Assembly (NCBI RefSeq): GCF_038005985.1
Contig: NZ_JBBOUI010000001.1
Span: 1,322,001 to 1,386,000 of the forward strand
Source of the DNA: Solibacillus sp. FSL R7-0682
Lineage (GTDB): Bacteria; Bacillota; Bacilli; Bacillales_A; Planococcaceae
Direction of reading: 5' to 3'
DNA: 64,000 nt
The first letter of the stretch is position 1; each line of letters opens with the position of its first letter. The notes below the pieces were generated by a model. It was given only the letters and a program-made list of their open reading frames with translations, was not told where the DNA came from and searched no databases. Below, in pieces: positions 30,577 through 39,402 of this stretch. Both the position numbers and the translations under genes were made by a program.

Positions 30577-31728
30577 ATGAACAATCAACGTTGGTTAGCC
30601 AAAAACTTTTTTACGTTTTTTTTAACGTGGGGAGTTTTTTTACCATATTGGACAGGGTGGTTAATTAATGATAAAGGGCTAACTGTATCAGAAGCGAGTA
30701 TTATAATGGGGTTCGGACTCGTTGCGAGAGCAATTTCGACGATGTTTATTTTCCCCTATGTTTCAAAGGTTTTAAGTAATAAACGAGTGCTTCTTTTCTT
30801 TACAGTTGCATCATTAATTGTGACGTTTCTATACATACCAGTGGACTCATTTGAAGGGCTATTTATTATGACGATGCTCTTTAGCGCATTTTATCCGGCA
30901 TTATTACCGGCAGTAGAAAGCAGTGCGTCGACCCTTATGCAACAGGGGGATATTCATTACGGGAAAGCGCGTTCTCTTGGATCATTTGGTTATGTAATAG
31001 CAGTTTTAGTTATTAGTATGTTTACCGGCGTTTATGGCGAGCAAGTTATTTTATGGAGTATGCTACTTGGGTTGACAGCATTATTAGCAATTCAGCTTAT
31101 GCCAGCACCACAAGTATTAACAATTCCACCATTACAAGAAAAAAGTTCGAAATCATTGTCAATACAGGGGTTATTTGAAGTGAAAAGTTTCTTCATAGTC
31201 CTAATCGTCGTCATTTTATTACAAGGTGCCCATGCGTCGTATTACAACTATGGCTATATATATTTACAAGATTTAAATGTAAATCCTTTTTATATAGGGA
31301 TGATATTAAATGTAGCGGTGCTTTTTGAAATCCTTTATTTTTTAAAGGCAGATACTTTTTTAACAAAGTGGAAGCCATCATCACTTATGTTACTTGCCGC
31401 TATAGGTTCAAGTGTCCGCTGGGTAGCGATATTTTTATTCCCAAGTATGACAGTATTTATTATTACTCAGGCATTACATGCATTATCATTTGGTGTTGCG
31501 CATTACGCATTTATTCGTTATATAACGAAAGCATTGCCTAAAGAGCAAATCCCAAATGCTCAAGGCATTTATTCTGCGTTGGCAATGAGCTTAAGCGCGG
31601 CTGTCCTAACTTTACTAGGTGGAGCACTCTATGAAATTGAACCAGGTTTGTCGTTTTTAGGGATGGCAATTTGTACAGTGCCAGCAATCTTTATAATTTT
31701 AATAACACGCAATCGATTTGATTATTAA
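30577..31728 (+). CDS. MFS transporter (MFS_1-like, HcaT/LacY-type)
   Basis: This is a 12-helix secondary transporter of 383 aa. The opening FFTFFLTWGVFLPYWTGWLI and the loop GLVARAISTMF resemble the 3-phenylpropionic-acid/oligosaccharide symporter branch (HcaT-like). GGAGGGA (30561-30567) selects ATG 30577 rather than upstream in-frame codons. The substrate cannot be read from sequence. The Crp-family gene is divergently transcribed from the same intergenic region. Confidence 0.82.
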   Translation: MNNQRWLAKNFFTFFLTWGVFLPYWTGWLINDKGLTVSEASIIMGFGLVARAISTMFIFPYVSKVLSNKRVLLFFTVASLIVTFLYIPVDSFEGLFIMTMLFSAFYPALLPAVESSASTLMQQGDIHYGKARSLGSFGYVIAVLVISMFTGVYGEQVILWSMLLGLTALLAIQLMPAPQVLTIPPLQEKSSKSLSIQGLFEVKSFFIVLIVVILLQGAHASYYNYGYIYLQDLNVNPFYIGMILNVAVLFEILYFLKADTFLTKWKPSSLMLLAAIGSSVRWVAIFLFPSMTVFIITQALHALSFGVAHYAFIRYITKALPKEQIPNAQGIYSALAMSLSAAVLTLLGGALYEIEPGLSFLGMAICTVPAIFIILITRNRFDY

Positions 31729-31794
31729 TTCGACAATAGCAATTGACAGTAAGCGTGCATTTTTTTATAATGTAATACAGAATAAAATGAAAAT

Positions 31795-32020
31795 GATGAC
31801 GGAAAAAGTAAGCATTTTGAACGTGTTTAGAAAGAGATTTCTTGGCTGAAAAAATCTCCACAAGTTAAATGCCGAAAGCTACTCCAGAGTGCAGCTAATC
31901 CCTGCCGTATGCTTACGTTACAAGCGCTTGAGATATAATGTGTTTTCGCATTATAAATTAGGGTGGTACCACGAGATACAGTCTTCGTCCCTTTACCGGG
32001 ATGAGGGCTTTTTTTGTTTT
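31795..32020 (+). ncRNA. T-box riboswitch controlling alaS
   Basis: The T-box sequence AGGGTGGTACCACG is at 31960-31973. Stem I is closed by GTAAGCA (31808-31814) and TGCTTAC (31910-31916). GCC, an alanine codon, sits at 31904-31906 just 5' of the closing strand, where the specifier is expected. The terminator stem pairs CTTCGTCCC with GGGATGAGG, followed by T7 (to about 32018). Uncharged tRNA-Ala would stabilise the antiterminator and switch on alaS. Confidence 0.93.
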
Positions 32021-32095
32021 AAATTATCATTCTAACAATTTTTACGAAAGCTCTGCTAAGCAACTCATCACTAGACTATTTAGGAGGAAACACAA

Positions 32096-34768
32096 ATGAC
32101 AAAGAAAAACATGACAGCATCTGAAATTCGTCGTCTTTACCTAGAGTTCTTCAAAGAAAAAGGACACCATGTAGAGCCATCAGCACCATTAGTACCAATT
32201 AATGACCCATCATTACTATGGATCAACTCAGGGGTCGCAACATTAAAGCCTTATTTTGATGGACGTATTATCCCAGACAATCCACGTATTACAAATGCAC
32301 AAAAATCAATTCGTACAAACGACATCGAAAATGTTGGGAAAACAGCACGTCACCATACATTCTTTGAAATGTTAGGTAACTTCTCAATTGGGGACTACTT
32401 CAAAAAAGAATCGATTCATTATGCATGGGAATTTCTAACTGACCCGAAATGGATGGGCTTTGAACCGGAAAAGCTATCTATTACAGTTCACCCGGAAGAC
32501 CAAGAAGCGTATGACGTATGGCACAATGAAATTGGCATTCCTGCTGAACGTTTAATCCGTATTGAGGGGAACTTCTGGGATATCGGTGAAGGTCCATCTG
32601 GTCCAAACTCTGAAATTTTCTATGACCGTGGAGAAGTGTACGGTTTTGGTGCACCAGAGGAGGAAATGTATACAGGTGGAGAAAATGAGCGTTATTTAGA
32701 AATTTGGAATCTTGTATTCTCACAGTTCAACCACAACCCAGATGGTACTTACACACCACTACCTAAGCAAAACATTGATACGGGAATGGGCTTAGAGCGT
32801 ATCGTATCAGTTGTACAAGAAGTACCAACAAACTTTGATACGGATCTTTTCATGCCAATTATCGAAAAAACAGAACAGTTTGCTAATCGCAATTACAAAC
32901 GCCCGAGTGAAGTAGATTTAAAAGAGATTTTCGGATCGGCGGAAGATATTAACACACCGTTCAAAGTAATTGCAGACCATATTCGTACAGTGGCATTTGC
33001 TATTGGTGACGGGGCATTACCATCAAACGAGGGACGCGGATACGTATTACGTCGACTTCTTCGTCGTGCAGTTCGTTATGCGAAACAAATCGGTATTGAA
33101 AAACCATTCATGTTTGAATTAGTTCCTACTGTTGGCGAAATTATGCAAGACTTCTATCCACAAGTAAAAGAAAAAGAAGCATTCATTCAACGTGTTATTA
33201 AAAACGAAGAAGTTCGTTTCCACGAAACACTTGATGGAGGTTTAGCAATTTTCAATGAAGTGGTAGAGAACCAAAAAGCAAAAGATGAAACAGTTATCCC
33301 AGGTGCCGATGCTTTCCGTTTATACGATACATTTGGTTTCCCGATTGAGTTAACAGAAGAGTATGCGGAAGAAGTAGGAATGACAGTAGATCATGAAGGC
33401 TTTGAAGCAGCGATGGAAGCACAGCGTGAACGTGCTCGTAACGCTCGTGCTGATGTAGATTCAATGCAAGTACAAAATGAAGTTCTTTCAAACTTAAAAC
33501 AACAATCTACATTTATTTACAACGTATTAGAAGCAACAGGTACTATTGCAGCGATTGTTGTAAATGGTCAAGAAACAAATACTGCTTCAGAAGGTCAAGA
33601 AGCGTTCGTTATTTTATCTGAAACGCCATTCTACGCTGAAATGGGTGGACAAATTGCTGATACGGGTATCATCGAAGCAGATGGTTTCACAGCAATCGTA
33701 AAAGACGTTCAAAAAGCACCAAATGGTCAACCGTTACACACAGTTGTAGTAGAATCAGGTGAAATGCATGTTGGTGATACAATGACTGCGAAGGTTGATA
33801 AAGAAAAGCGGAGCATGATTTTGAAAAACCACACAGCGACACACTTAATGCATCGTGCATTAAAAGATGTGTTAGGTGACCATGTAGCACAAGCAGGTTC
33901 TTATGTAGGTCCAGACCGTTTACGATTCGACTTTTCTCACTTTGGTGCAGCGACAAAAGAAGAGCTTGCACAAGTTGAGTTAGCGGTAAACGAAAAAATT
34001 TGGGAAGATATCGAAGTTGTCATTCAAGAAATGGATATTGACTCTGCAAAAGCAATGGGTGCTACTGCCTTATTTGGTGAGAAATATGGAGATGTTGTTC
34101 GTGTCGTTGCGGTTTCTGATTACTCAATCGAGCTTTGTGGTGGATTACACGTTCAGCGCTCTTCAGAAATTGGCTTCTTCAAAATTGTTTCTGAAGGTGG
34201 TATCGGTGCGGGAACTCGACGTATCGAGGCAGTTACTGGTAAAGCAGCTTACCTAGCTGTTAAAGAAGAAGAAGCGATTTTAAATGAAGCAGCAGGTCTA
34301 TTAAAATCGAACGCAAAAGACGTAGCAACACGTGTTGCTTCTTTACAAGGTGACTACAAAGAATTACAACGTGAAAATGAATCATTATCACAAAAAATTG
34401 CCAATGCACAAGCAGGTGCTGTATTAGATGCAGCGCAAAAAATTGGCGACGTAACGGTTTTAGCTACACGTGTCGATGCAAAAGACAACAACCAATTACG
34501 TCAAATGATGGACGACTTAAAAGAAAAAATGGAATCGGCTATTATCGTTCTTGGTGCAGTAGCGGATGATAAAGTTATGCTATGTGCTGGTGTAACAAAA
34601 GACATCGTTGGTGGCAACTACCATGCAGGGAACATCGTAAAAATGGTAGCAGAAGCAACCGGTGGTAAAGGTGGCGGTCGTCCGGATATGGCGATGGCTG
34701 GTGCAAAAGATGCTTCTAAATTAGACGAAGCATTACAAGCAGTTTACGAGCATGTAAAATCTTTATAA
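32096..34768 (+). CDS. alaS: Alanyl-tRNA synthetase
   Basis: AlaS charges tRNA-Ala and edits Ser/Gly mischarging. The 890 aa contain the class II core ([43 protein letters not shown]), tRNA-recognition region, editing domain with zinc-binding [11 protein letters not shown] and ELCGGLHV, and the C-terminal C-Ala domain ([17 protein letters not shown]). AGGAGG precedes ATG 32096. The T-box upstream provides tRNA-dependent control. Confidence 0.98.
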   Translation: MTKKNMTASEIRRLYLEFFKEKGHHVEPSAPLVPINDPSLLWINSGVATLKPYFDGRIIPDNPRITNAQKSIRTNDIENVGKTARHHTFFEMLGNFSIGDYFKKESIHYAWEFLTDPKWMGFEPEKLSITVHPEDQEAYDVWHNEIGIPAERLIRIEGNFWDIGEGPSGPNSEIFYDRGEVYGFGAPEEEMYTGGENERYLEIWNLVFSQFNHNPDGTYTPLPKQNIDTGMGLERIVSVVQEVPTNFDTDLFMPIIEKTEQFANRNYKRPSEVDLKEIFGSAEDINTPFKVIADHIRTVAFAIGDGALPSNEGRGYVLRRLLRRAVRYAKQIGIEKPFMFELVPTVGEIMQDFYPQVKEKEAFIQRVIKNEEVRFHETLDGGLAIFNEVVENQKAKDETVIPGADAFRLYDTFGFPIELTEEYAEEVGMTVDHEGFEAAMEAQRERARNARADVDSMQVQNEVLSNLKQQSTFIYNVLEATGTIAAIVVNGQETNTASEGQEAFVILSETPFYAEMGGQIADTGIIEADGFTAIVKDVQKAPNGQPLHTVVVESGEMHVGDTMTAKVDKEKRSMILKNHTATHLMHRALKDVLGDHVAQAGSYVGPDRLRFDFSHFGAATKEELAQVELAVNEKIWEDIEVVIQEMDIDSAKAMGATALFGEKYGDVVRVVAVSDYSIELCGGLHVQRSSEIGFFKIVSEGGIGAGTRRIEAVTGKAAYLAVKEEEAILNEAAGLLKSNAKDVATRVASLQGDYKELQRENESLSQKIANAQAGAVLDAAQKIGDVTVLATRVDAKDNNQLRQMMDDLKEKMESAIIVLGAVADDKVMLCAGVTKDIVGGNYHAGNIVKMVAEATGGKGGGRPDMAMAGAKDASKLDEALQAVYEHVKSL

Positions 34769-34799
34769 GTAGAATCTTTATTGAAATCATGGAGCATAT

Positions 34800-34868
34800 T
34801 TGAAGTGCTTGCTGGAATAAGTTATAATAAGGGAAATGGAGATGGGGTAATGTCGCTCCATCTCTTTA
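34800..34868 (+). promoter_or_regulatory. Promoter and leader hairpin before ireB
   Basis: TTGAAG (34800-34805) and TATAAT (34823-34828) are separated by 17 bases, a good sigma-A promoter. A hairpin, GAGATGG (34840-34846) with CCATCTC (34858-34864), lies in the expected leader and is followed by TTTATTT. It may terminate alaS read-through or modulate ireB-ruvX. Confidence 0.65.
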
Positions 34869-34891
34869 TTTCTGAAAGCGAGGTGCTGGTC

Positions 34892-35164
34892 TTGAGTTCT
34901 TTCGATCAAACGATGAAATTTAGTTTTCCTGAAGAGTCAATGGAACAAGAAGTAAAGCAAGTGATGTTAAAGGTGTATTCGTCATTAGAAGAAAAAGGAT
35001 ATAACCCAACTAATCAAATTGTGGGCTATTTGTTATCTGGTGACCCGGCATACATCCCTCGCCACCAGGACGCACGTAATTTAATCCGCAAGCTTGAGCG
35101 AGATGAAATTTTAGAAGAGCTCGTAAAATTTTATATTAGAAAGAATACTGAGGCGGACAAATGA
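34892..35164 (+). CDS. ireB: IreB family regulatory phosphoprotein (DUF965, YrzL)
   Basis: IreB-family proteins are small; the Enterococcus member is phosphorylated by the PASTA kinase IreK and affects cephalosporin resistance. The 90 aa read [15 protein letters not shown] and then the almost invariant [18 protein letters not shown] and [23 protein letters not shown] (34880-34885) selects TTG 34892, which also matches the family N-terminus; the 37 upstream open codons are leader. Its stop overlaps the ruvX start (ATGA). Confidence 0.92.
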   Translation: MSSFDQTMKFSFPEESMEQEVKQVMLKVYSSLEEKGYNPTNQIVGYLLSGDPAYIPRHQDARNLIRKLERDEILEELVKFYIRKNTEADK

Positions 35165-35577
35165 AAATTATGGGTCTAGACGTCGGCTCAAAAACAGTCG
35201 GTGTCGCAATTAGTGACGCGCTTGGATGGACAGCTCAAGGAATTGAAACTGTAAAAATTGATGAAGCAGCAGGCGAATTTGGTATTGCACGTATTAATGA
35301 GCTTGTGAAGGAGCACAATGTAACGGAATTCGTTGTTGGCTACCCGAAAAACATGAATAATACAGTTGGTCCTCGTGGGGAAGCTTCTGAAAACTATAAA
35401 AAGTTATTAGAAGAGACTTTTGGTTTCCCTGTGAAGCTGTGGGACGAGCGTTTAACAACAATGGCTGCAGAACGAATGCTTATTGAAGCAGATGTAAGCC
35501 GAAAAAAACGTAAGCTAGTCATTGATAAAATGGCTGCTGTGATGATTTTACAAGGTTATTTAGATAGTAAAAATTAA
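35161..35577 (+). CDS. ruvX: Holliday junction resolvase-like RuvX (YqgF)
   Basis: RuvX/YqgF is an RNase H-fold nuclease implicated in pre-16S rRNA 5' processing and junction cleavage. The 138 aa have the catalytic [16 protein letters not shown] (Asp7), [11 protein letters not shown] and [15 protein letters not shown]. It starts within the ireB stop codon (ATGA), indicating coupling. The alaS-ireB-ruvX-yrzB order is conserved in Bacillales. Confidence 0.95.
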   Translation: MKIMGLDVGSKTVGVAISDALGWTAQGIETVKIDEAAGEFGIARINELVKEHNVTEFVVGYPKNMNNTVGPRGEASENYKKLLEETFGFPVKLWDERLTTMAAERMLIEADVSRKKRKLVIDKMAAVMILQGYLDSKN

Positions 35578-35693
35578 TCGTTGTAAAATCAGTAAACATT
35601 GCGCTACATTAAAAAGCTTTTTGTTCTTTATTTTAGGAACATTTGTGTATAATGAGTGAGCAATGCTTAAATATTATGAAGAGGTGACTATAA

Positions 35694-35984
35694 ATGTCAG
35701 AACAACAACATCACATTACAGTAGTAGACGAGAATGGTAACGAACAACTTTGCGAAATCTTACACACATTCGATTCAGAAGAGTTCGGTAAATCATACGT
35801 ATTATATTCTTTAGTAGGTGCTGAGGAAGACGAAGAAGGCGCAGTAGAAATTTTTGCTTCTGCATTCGTTCCAGCTGAAAACGGTGAAGATGGTGAATTA
35901 ATTCCAATCGAGACTGAAGCTGAATGGGATTTAATCGAAGAAGTATTAAATCAAATCGAAGACGAATTAGGCGAAGAAGAATAA
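35694..35984 (+). CDS. yrzB: DUF1292 family protein YrzB
   Basis: This is an acidic 96-aa protein with one DUF1292 domain: [48 protein letters not shown]. Its role is unknown; the gene follows ruvX across many Bacillales. AGAGGTGA precedes ATG 35694, and a TATAAT hexamer lies at 35648-35653, so it may have its own promoter. Its terminator follows. The neighbour at 36107 is a two-domain paralogue. Confidence 0.9.
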   Translation: MSEQQHHITVVDENGNEQLCEILHTFDSEEFGKSYVLYSLVGAEEDEEGAVEIFASAFVPAENGEDGELIPIETEAEWDLIEEVLNQIEDELGEEE

Positions 35985-36002
35985 TTCTATCGATATAAAA
36001 AG

Positions 36003-36036
36003 AAACAGAGGAGGCAATTGCCGACTCTGTTTTGTT
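36003..36036 (+). terminator. Terminator after yrzB
   Basis: AAACAGAG (36003-36010) pairs with CTCTGTTT (36025-36032); an inner palindrome GGCAATTGCC sits in the loop, and TTGTTATTT follows. Confidence 0.8.
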
Positions 36037-36106
36037 ATTTGGTCGAAAACCGTTAATTATTTTTGGTTACATCCATTTAATGAAGTCTACTTAAGGAGGA
36101 ACAAAT

Positions 36107-36619
36107 ATGGAAGAACAAATTTTTACATTACAAACAGAAGACGGTGGCGAGCAGCAATGCCGAGTTGTTTTTACATTTGATTCAGATGAGCATTCTTATG
36201 TACTATTTTCACTTGTTGGCGACGAGGACACAGGTATTTCAGCATTACGTTATGAGCTGGATGAAAACGGTGAAATGGCTGCCTTTTCAGACATCGAAAC
36301 AGACGAAGAATGGGCAATGGTAGAAGAAGTGATGAATACAGTTATTGCTGAATTTGGCGCAGATCAAACAAACTTCTTTACGATTACAAACGATCAAGAC
36401 GAAGAAGTGATGTGCCAAATTTTACATCGCTTTGAGCATGCGAATAAAAACTATTTATTTTACGCAATTTTCGAAGATGACGAGCCAAATTTAGAAGAAG
36501 TATTTGCATCAGCCTATATCGCAGGAGAAAATGGTGAAGTAGTAGATTTGTTACCAATTGAAACAGACGAAGAATGGGCAACTGTTGAGGAAGTATTGGC
36601 TTCACTAGCCCAGCATTAA
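36107..36619 (+). CDS. Tandem DUF1292 protein, yrzB paralogue
   Basis: The 170-aa acidic protein has two consecutive DUF1292 copies, about 1-85 and 88-170. Each has the same order of blocks: a strand-rich start (VVFTFDSDEHSYVLFSLVG / ILHRFEHANKNYLFYAIFE) and a helical end (IETDEEWAMVEEVMNTV / IETDEEWATVEEVLASL). AAGGAGGA precedes ATG 36107. It probably arose by duplication of yrzB followed by internal fusion. Function unknown. An IS66 element lies 50 bases past its stop, and its apparent terminator is now on the far side of that element. Confidence 0.88.
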   Translation: MEEQIFTLQTEDGGEQQCRVVFTFDSDEHSYVLFSLVGDEDTGISALRYELDENGEMAAFSDIETDEEWAMVEEVMNTVIAEFGADQTNFFTITNDQDEEVMCQILHRFEHANKNYLFYAIFEDDEPNLEEVFASAYIAGENGEVVDLLPIETDEEWATVEEVLASLAQH

Positions 36620-36661
36620 TAGAAGGGCAGCAATAGTGGATGGCCTAGCAATAAAATAACT

Positions 36662-36669
36662 TCTATTCA
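36662..36669 (+). repeat. Left 8-bp target-site duplication of the IS66 element
   Basis: TCTATTCA immediately precedes the left inverted repeat and recurs exactly at 38998-39005. Confidence 0.95.
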
Positions 36670-36753
36670 GTAAGCCCGTAATCAAATAACGCATATAAAG
36701 CGCTAGGCACCTCCGGTACGATAGACGTATCAATCAAAGGAGGTGCCATTCTT

Positions 36754-36948
36754 ATGCCCGCAAACAAATTGACCATTGTTCCCGTCAAACTTGATCCTCT
36801 TCCAACTGAAGCTTCTTCGTTTCATTCTTCTCAATACAATGCTGCACCAGGTTGTGTGATTAAAACCGCTGTAGCTGAAATAGCTTTCTTCAATGGCGTA
36901 GATGAACGCATCATCCAAACTATTATGAAGGAGCTGAAAAATCGATGA
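36754..36948 (+). CDS. tnpA: IS66 accessory protein TnpA-like
   Basis: This small basic 64-aa product is the first IS66 frame (ends IAFFNGVDERIIQTIMKELKNR). AAAGGAGGTG precedes ATG 36754. Its role in transposition is poorly defined, although IS66 accessory proteins are needed for efficient transposition. Its stop overlaps the tnpB ATG (ATGA), so translation is coupled. It is short compared with proteobacterial TnpA, as often seen in Bacilli. Confidence 0.8.
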   Translation: MPANKLTIVPVKLDPLPTEASSFHSSQYNAAPGCVIKTAVAEIAFFNGVDERIIQTIMKELKNR

Positions 36949-37298
36949 AGCGTGATTTTACGAGCGTACAAAACATCTATATTATTTGCGGGAAGACCGA
37001 TATGCGCAAAGGCATCGATGGTCTCGCAACGCTGGTTCAAGATTCTTTCGAATTAGATCCGTATAGCGATTCTATTTTTCTCTTTTCAGGATGGAGTAAG
37101 GACCGCTATAAATGTTTGTATTTTGATGGAGATGGCTTTGCCATGCTTTACAAACGATTGGATAATGGTAAGCTTCAATGGCCAAAAGATGAAAATGAGG
37201 TGCGAAGCCTTTCACAACAGGAACTGCGCTGGTTATTAGAAGGATTATCTTTACAACAGCCGAAGGCCATTGCGAAATCTGCAAAAGGTGTCTTTTAA
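36945..37298 (+). CDS. tnpB: IS66 accessory protein TnpB
   Basis: This 117-aa IS66 Orf2-like protein carries the family hallmark IYIICGKTDMRKGIDGLATLV and then FLFSGWSKDRYKCLYFDGDGF and KLQWP. Family members are always encoded between tnpA and the DDE transposase. The length is normal and the frame intact. Not related to the RNA-guided TnpB nuclease of IS200/IS605. Confidence 0.93.
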   Translation: MKRDFTSVQNIYIICGKTDMRKGIDGLATLVQDSFELDPYSDSIFLFSGWSKDRYKCLYFDGDGFAMLYKRLDNGKLQWPKDENEVRSLSQQELRWLLEGLSLQQPKAIAKSAKGVF

Positions 37299-37348
37299 CT
37301 ACATCATCAATAATGGTATAATTACCCATATATAAAATTGGACGGAAT

Positions 37349-38911
37349 GTGGTGAACGATTTGATGCCTGTTAATCAAAAGCAAGAAGAACAAAACGAAC
37401 GTATTATTCGATTACTTGAGCAACAACTAGCTCAGTCAAATCGACAAATAGAAGCCTTAACAGAGCAAGTTCGCCAATTAACAAAAGCGTTATATGGCTC
37501 TAAATCGGAGAAAGCCAAGTATCAAGCTCCTGATGGACAAGTCTCTTTATTTGAAGACGATCCGTCTTTTAATGAACCTGAGCAGACAGAAGAACAAAGC
37601 ACCGATACGGTTAGTTATACGGTTACTCGTAAAAAGACAAATAAAAAACGAAATGATTCGTTTCGTGAGGATATTGAAATTGAAGAAATTCATCATCACC
37701 CAGCCAACTTAGCTTGTGAGTGTTGTCAGGGGGAAATGGTAGAATTCAGTTCTACGTTGATACGTGAAGAGGCGAAATTCATTCCAGCTTCCCTGAAGCG
37801 CGTGCAGCATTTTGAACATGTGTATGAGTGTAAATTGTGTAAAAACGATGCCCTACGAAAAGCTCAAATTAAACGTGGTAAAGCACCACAAGGTGCTATC
37901 CAAAGAAGCATTGCTGGCCCAACTGTTTTGGCCAAGCTTATCTACGATAAGTTTATTCAGTACTTGCCTCTTTACCGTCAGGTAAATGAATGGGAACGCC
38001 ATGGCCTACATACAAACGATAAAAATCTTTCCAATTGGGTAATACGTGTGGCAGAAGATTGGCTTCAACCACTTTATGATTTGATGAAGCAGCTATTAAC
38101 GGCAAAGTCTGTACTGCATATCGACGAAACCTATGCACAAATAATCAAGCGTTCTGATGGAAAGCCAGCTCAATCAAACGCTTTTAATTGGGTATGTCGC
38201 AGTGTACAAAGTGAAGGCCCCATTATCGTTTTATTTAAGAGTGCTCTTTCTCGAGGGCGAGCTATATTAGAAGATTTAATTAAGGGATTCAAAGGCACTG
38301 TCATCTGTGATGGGTATTCAGCTTATGGTCAATTACCGCACGTTCAATTCGCCAACTGTTGGGCGCATGTACGCCGTTATTGGCTAAAAGCCGATAGTAA
38401 GAATGGCCGAATAGGCGTGCAATATTGCGATCGGTTGTTTCATATCGAGCGTCAAATCAAACATCTTTCAGCGGAAGAGCGCGTGAAAGCTCGTCAACAA
38501 GAAGCAAAACCGATTGTCGATGAATTTTTCGATTGGATTGATCGTTCGCCTTTCTTCGGCAAAAATGCTATTGCGAAAGCAGCTGAATATACATTAAGCC
38601 GTTCATCTGAGTTAAAAGTTTTCCTTGAAAATGGGGACGTTGCTATTGATAATAATCCCGCTGAAAATGCGATTCGTCCAAATGTCATTGGTCGCAAAAA
38701 CTGGCTTTTCTCTGTGAGTGAAGCAGGTGCGAAAGCGAATGCCATTTGTTTAAGTTTGGCCGAAACAGCCAAAGCAAACGGAATTGATTTTTATCAGTAT
38801 CTGGTAAAGCTGATGACGGAATTACCTAATGTACCGTTTCATCAGCAACCAGAGATTTTACATAATTACATGCCTTGGTCGGAAAATATTCAAGCCACAT
38901 GTGCAAAATAG
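37349..38911 (+). CDS. tnpC: IS66 family transposase TnpC (DDE)
   Basis: This is the DDE transposase of the element, 520 aa. An N-terminal coiled coil (QKQEEQNERIIRLLEQQLAQ) and LTKALYGSKSEK precede a zinc-binding block (CECCQGE, CKLCKND). The catalytic domain shows HIDETYAQI, VICDGYSAYGQL, and DNNPAENAIRPNVIGRKNWLF near the end. The start is GTG 37349 or 37352, or ATG 37364. A hairpin follows the stop. No disabling mutation was seen. Confidence 0.93.
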   Translation: MVNDLMPVNQKQEEQNERIIRLLEQQLAQSNRQIEALTEQVRQLTKALYGSKSEKAKYQAPDGQVSLFEDDPSFNEPEQTEEQSTDTVSYTVTRKKTNKKRNDSFREDIEIEEIHHHPANLACECCQGEMVEFSSTLIREEAKFIPASLKRVQHFEHVYECKLCKNDALRKAQIKRGKAPQGAIQRSIAGPTVLAKLIYDKFIQYLPLYRQVNEWERHGLHTNDKNLSNWVIRVAEDWLQPLYDLMKQLLTAKSVLHIDETYAQIIKRSDGKPAQSNAFNWVCRSVQSEGPIIVLFKSALSRGRAILEDLIKGFKGTVICDGYSAYGQLPHVQFANCWAHVRRYWLKADSKNGRIGVQYCDRLFHIERQIKHLSAEERVKARQQEAKPIVDEFFDWIDRSPFFGKNAIAKAAEYTLSRSSELKVFLENGDVAIDNNPAENAIRPNVIGRKNWLFSVSEAGAKANAICLSLAETAKANGIDFYQYLVKLMTELPNVPFHQQPEILHNYMPWSENIQATCAK

Positions 38912-38944
38912 CCAGCTATCTGAAAAAAATTTCAGATAGCTGGC
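38911..38944 (+). repeat. Long perfect hairpin at the 3' end of tnpC
   Basis: GCCAGCTATCTGAAA (38911-38925) and TTTCAGATAGCTGGC (38930-38944) form a 15-bp stem. No T run follows on the plus strand, so it is not a standard terminator; it may block read-through or mRNA decay within the element. Confidence 0.7.
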
Positions 38945-38997
38945 CGATCGTCGTGCGTACCGTGAAGGTGCGCTATTTTTTTATATTTCGGGCTTAC

Positions 38998-39005
38998 TCT
39001 ATTCA
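38998..39005 (+). repeat. Right 8-bp target-site duplication of the IS66 element
   Basis: TCTATTCA matches the left copy at 36662-36669 exactly. Its last base is the first base of the terminator stem that follows. Confidence 0.95.
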
Positions 39006-39041
39006 AGCTTAACTAGTTCATATAGCTAGTTAAGCTTTTTT
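39005..39041 (+). terminator. Terminator displaced from the DUF1292 gene by IS66
   Basis: AAGCTTAACTAG (39005-39016) pairs with CTAGTTAAGCTT (39026-39037), ending in T6. Removing the IS and one duplication would place it about 50 bases after the tandem DUF1292 stop, so it was probably that gene's terminator. Confidence 0.85.
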
Positions 39042-39096
39042 ATTGGAATAATTTCTATTAATTACGGGTCTATAATATTTGTTGGGGTTTCTATTA

Positions 39097-39192
39097 GAGG
39101 GCATTAATAATACTTCGAAAGTCATCAAGCGTAATGCATTTGCATTTAGGGAGTATGAACACTTCAAAGCAAGAAAAAGTACTATTAAGTAA
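39097..39192 (+). pseudogene. ISL3-family transposase C-terminal relic
   Basis: One frame reads EGINNTSKVIKRNAFAFREYE then HFKARK and a short tail to TAA at 39190. This resembles the conserved C-terminus of ISL3-type transposases (TEGINNKIKVIKRNAFGFR...HFKARI). Nothing recognisable remains upstream, and there is no start codon. About 30 codons survive of a gene normally near 400, so it is a decayed remnant. Confidence 0.7.
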
Positions 39193-39231
39193 GTGTATAA
39201 AGAAGTAGGTATACACCTTGGTCTACAGAGA

Positions 39232-39364
39232 GTTGATTGGAATGGAGGACGGCAGACTCCCGCGGAACAGCACGCTCGGAAAATCCACTACCAACGGGAC
39301 GCATTCCGTTGGTAGTTAGTTGGAGCCGTGCCCGTGGAAAGCGTCCGCCCTAATAAAAATCAAC
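39232..39364. repeat. Nested-stem dispersed repeat, copy 1
   Basis: Four nested inverted pairs fold the whole 133 bp: GTTGATT (39232-39238)/AATCAAC (39358-39364), GGACG (39247-39251)/CGTCC (39342-39346), GCACG (39270-39274)/CGTGC (39327-39331), and CTACCAACGG (39288-39297)/CCGTTGGTAG (39306-39315). It is GC-rich against AT-rich flanks. A related copy is at 59843-59946. Similar GC-rich interspersed elements occur in many Bacillaceae genomes; their role is unknown. Confidence 0.75.
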
Positions 39365-39402
39365 AGACTTGTTTAGAAAAAACAAAAAGGTAGTGCCGAT
39401 TG

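Larger units (their letters stand above)
36670..38997. mobile_element. Intact IS66-family insertion sequence
   Basis: The element is 2,328 bp. The ends are imperfect inverted repeats starting GTAAGCCCG (36670-36678) and ending CGGGCTTAC (38989-38997), with further shared blocks inside (AGCGC, GCACCT, CGGTACG). It is flanked by identical 8-bp TCTATTCA copies, the duplication size typical of IS66. All three expected genes (tnpA-like, tnpB, tnpC) are full-length without visible frameshift, so it may be active or recently inserted. Confidence 0.95.

Noticed and set aside
36945-37298. IS66 TnpB considered as an RNA-guided nuclease
   Set aside because: The IS66 TnpB is an unrelated small accessory protein; no RuvC motifs or omega-RNA-like region are present.
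38911-38944. 15-bp hairpin after tnpC considered as an intrinsic terminator
   Set aside because: No T run follows; it is listed only as a hairpin within the IS.
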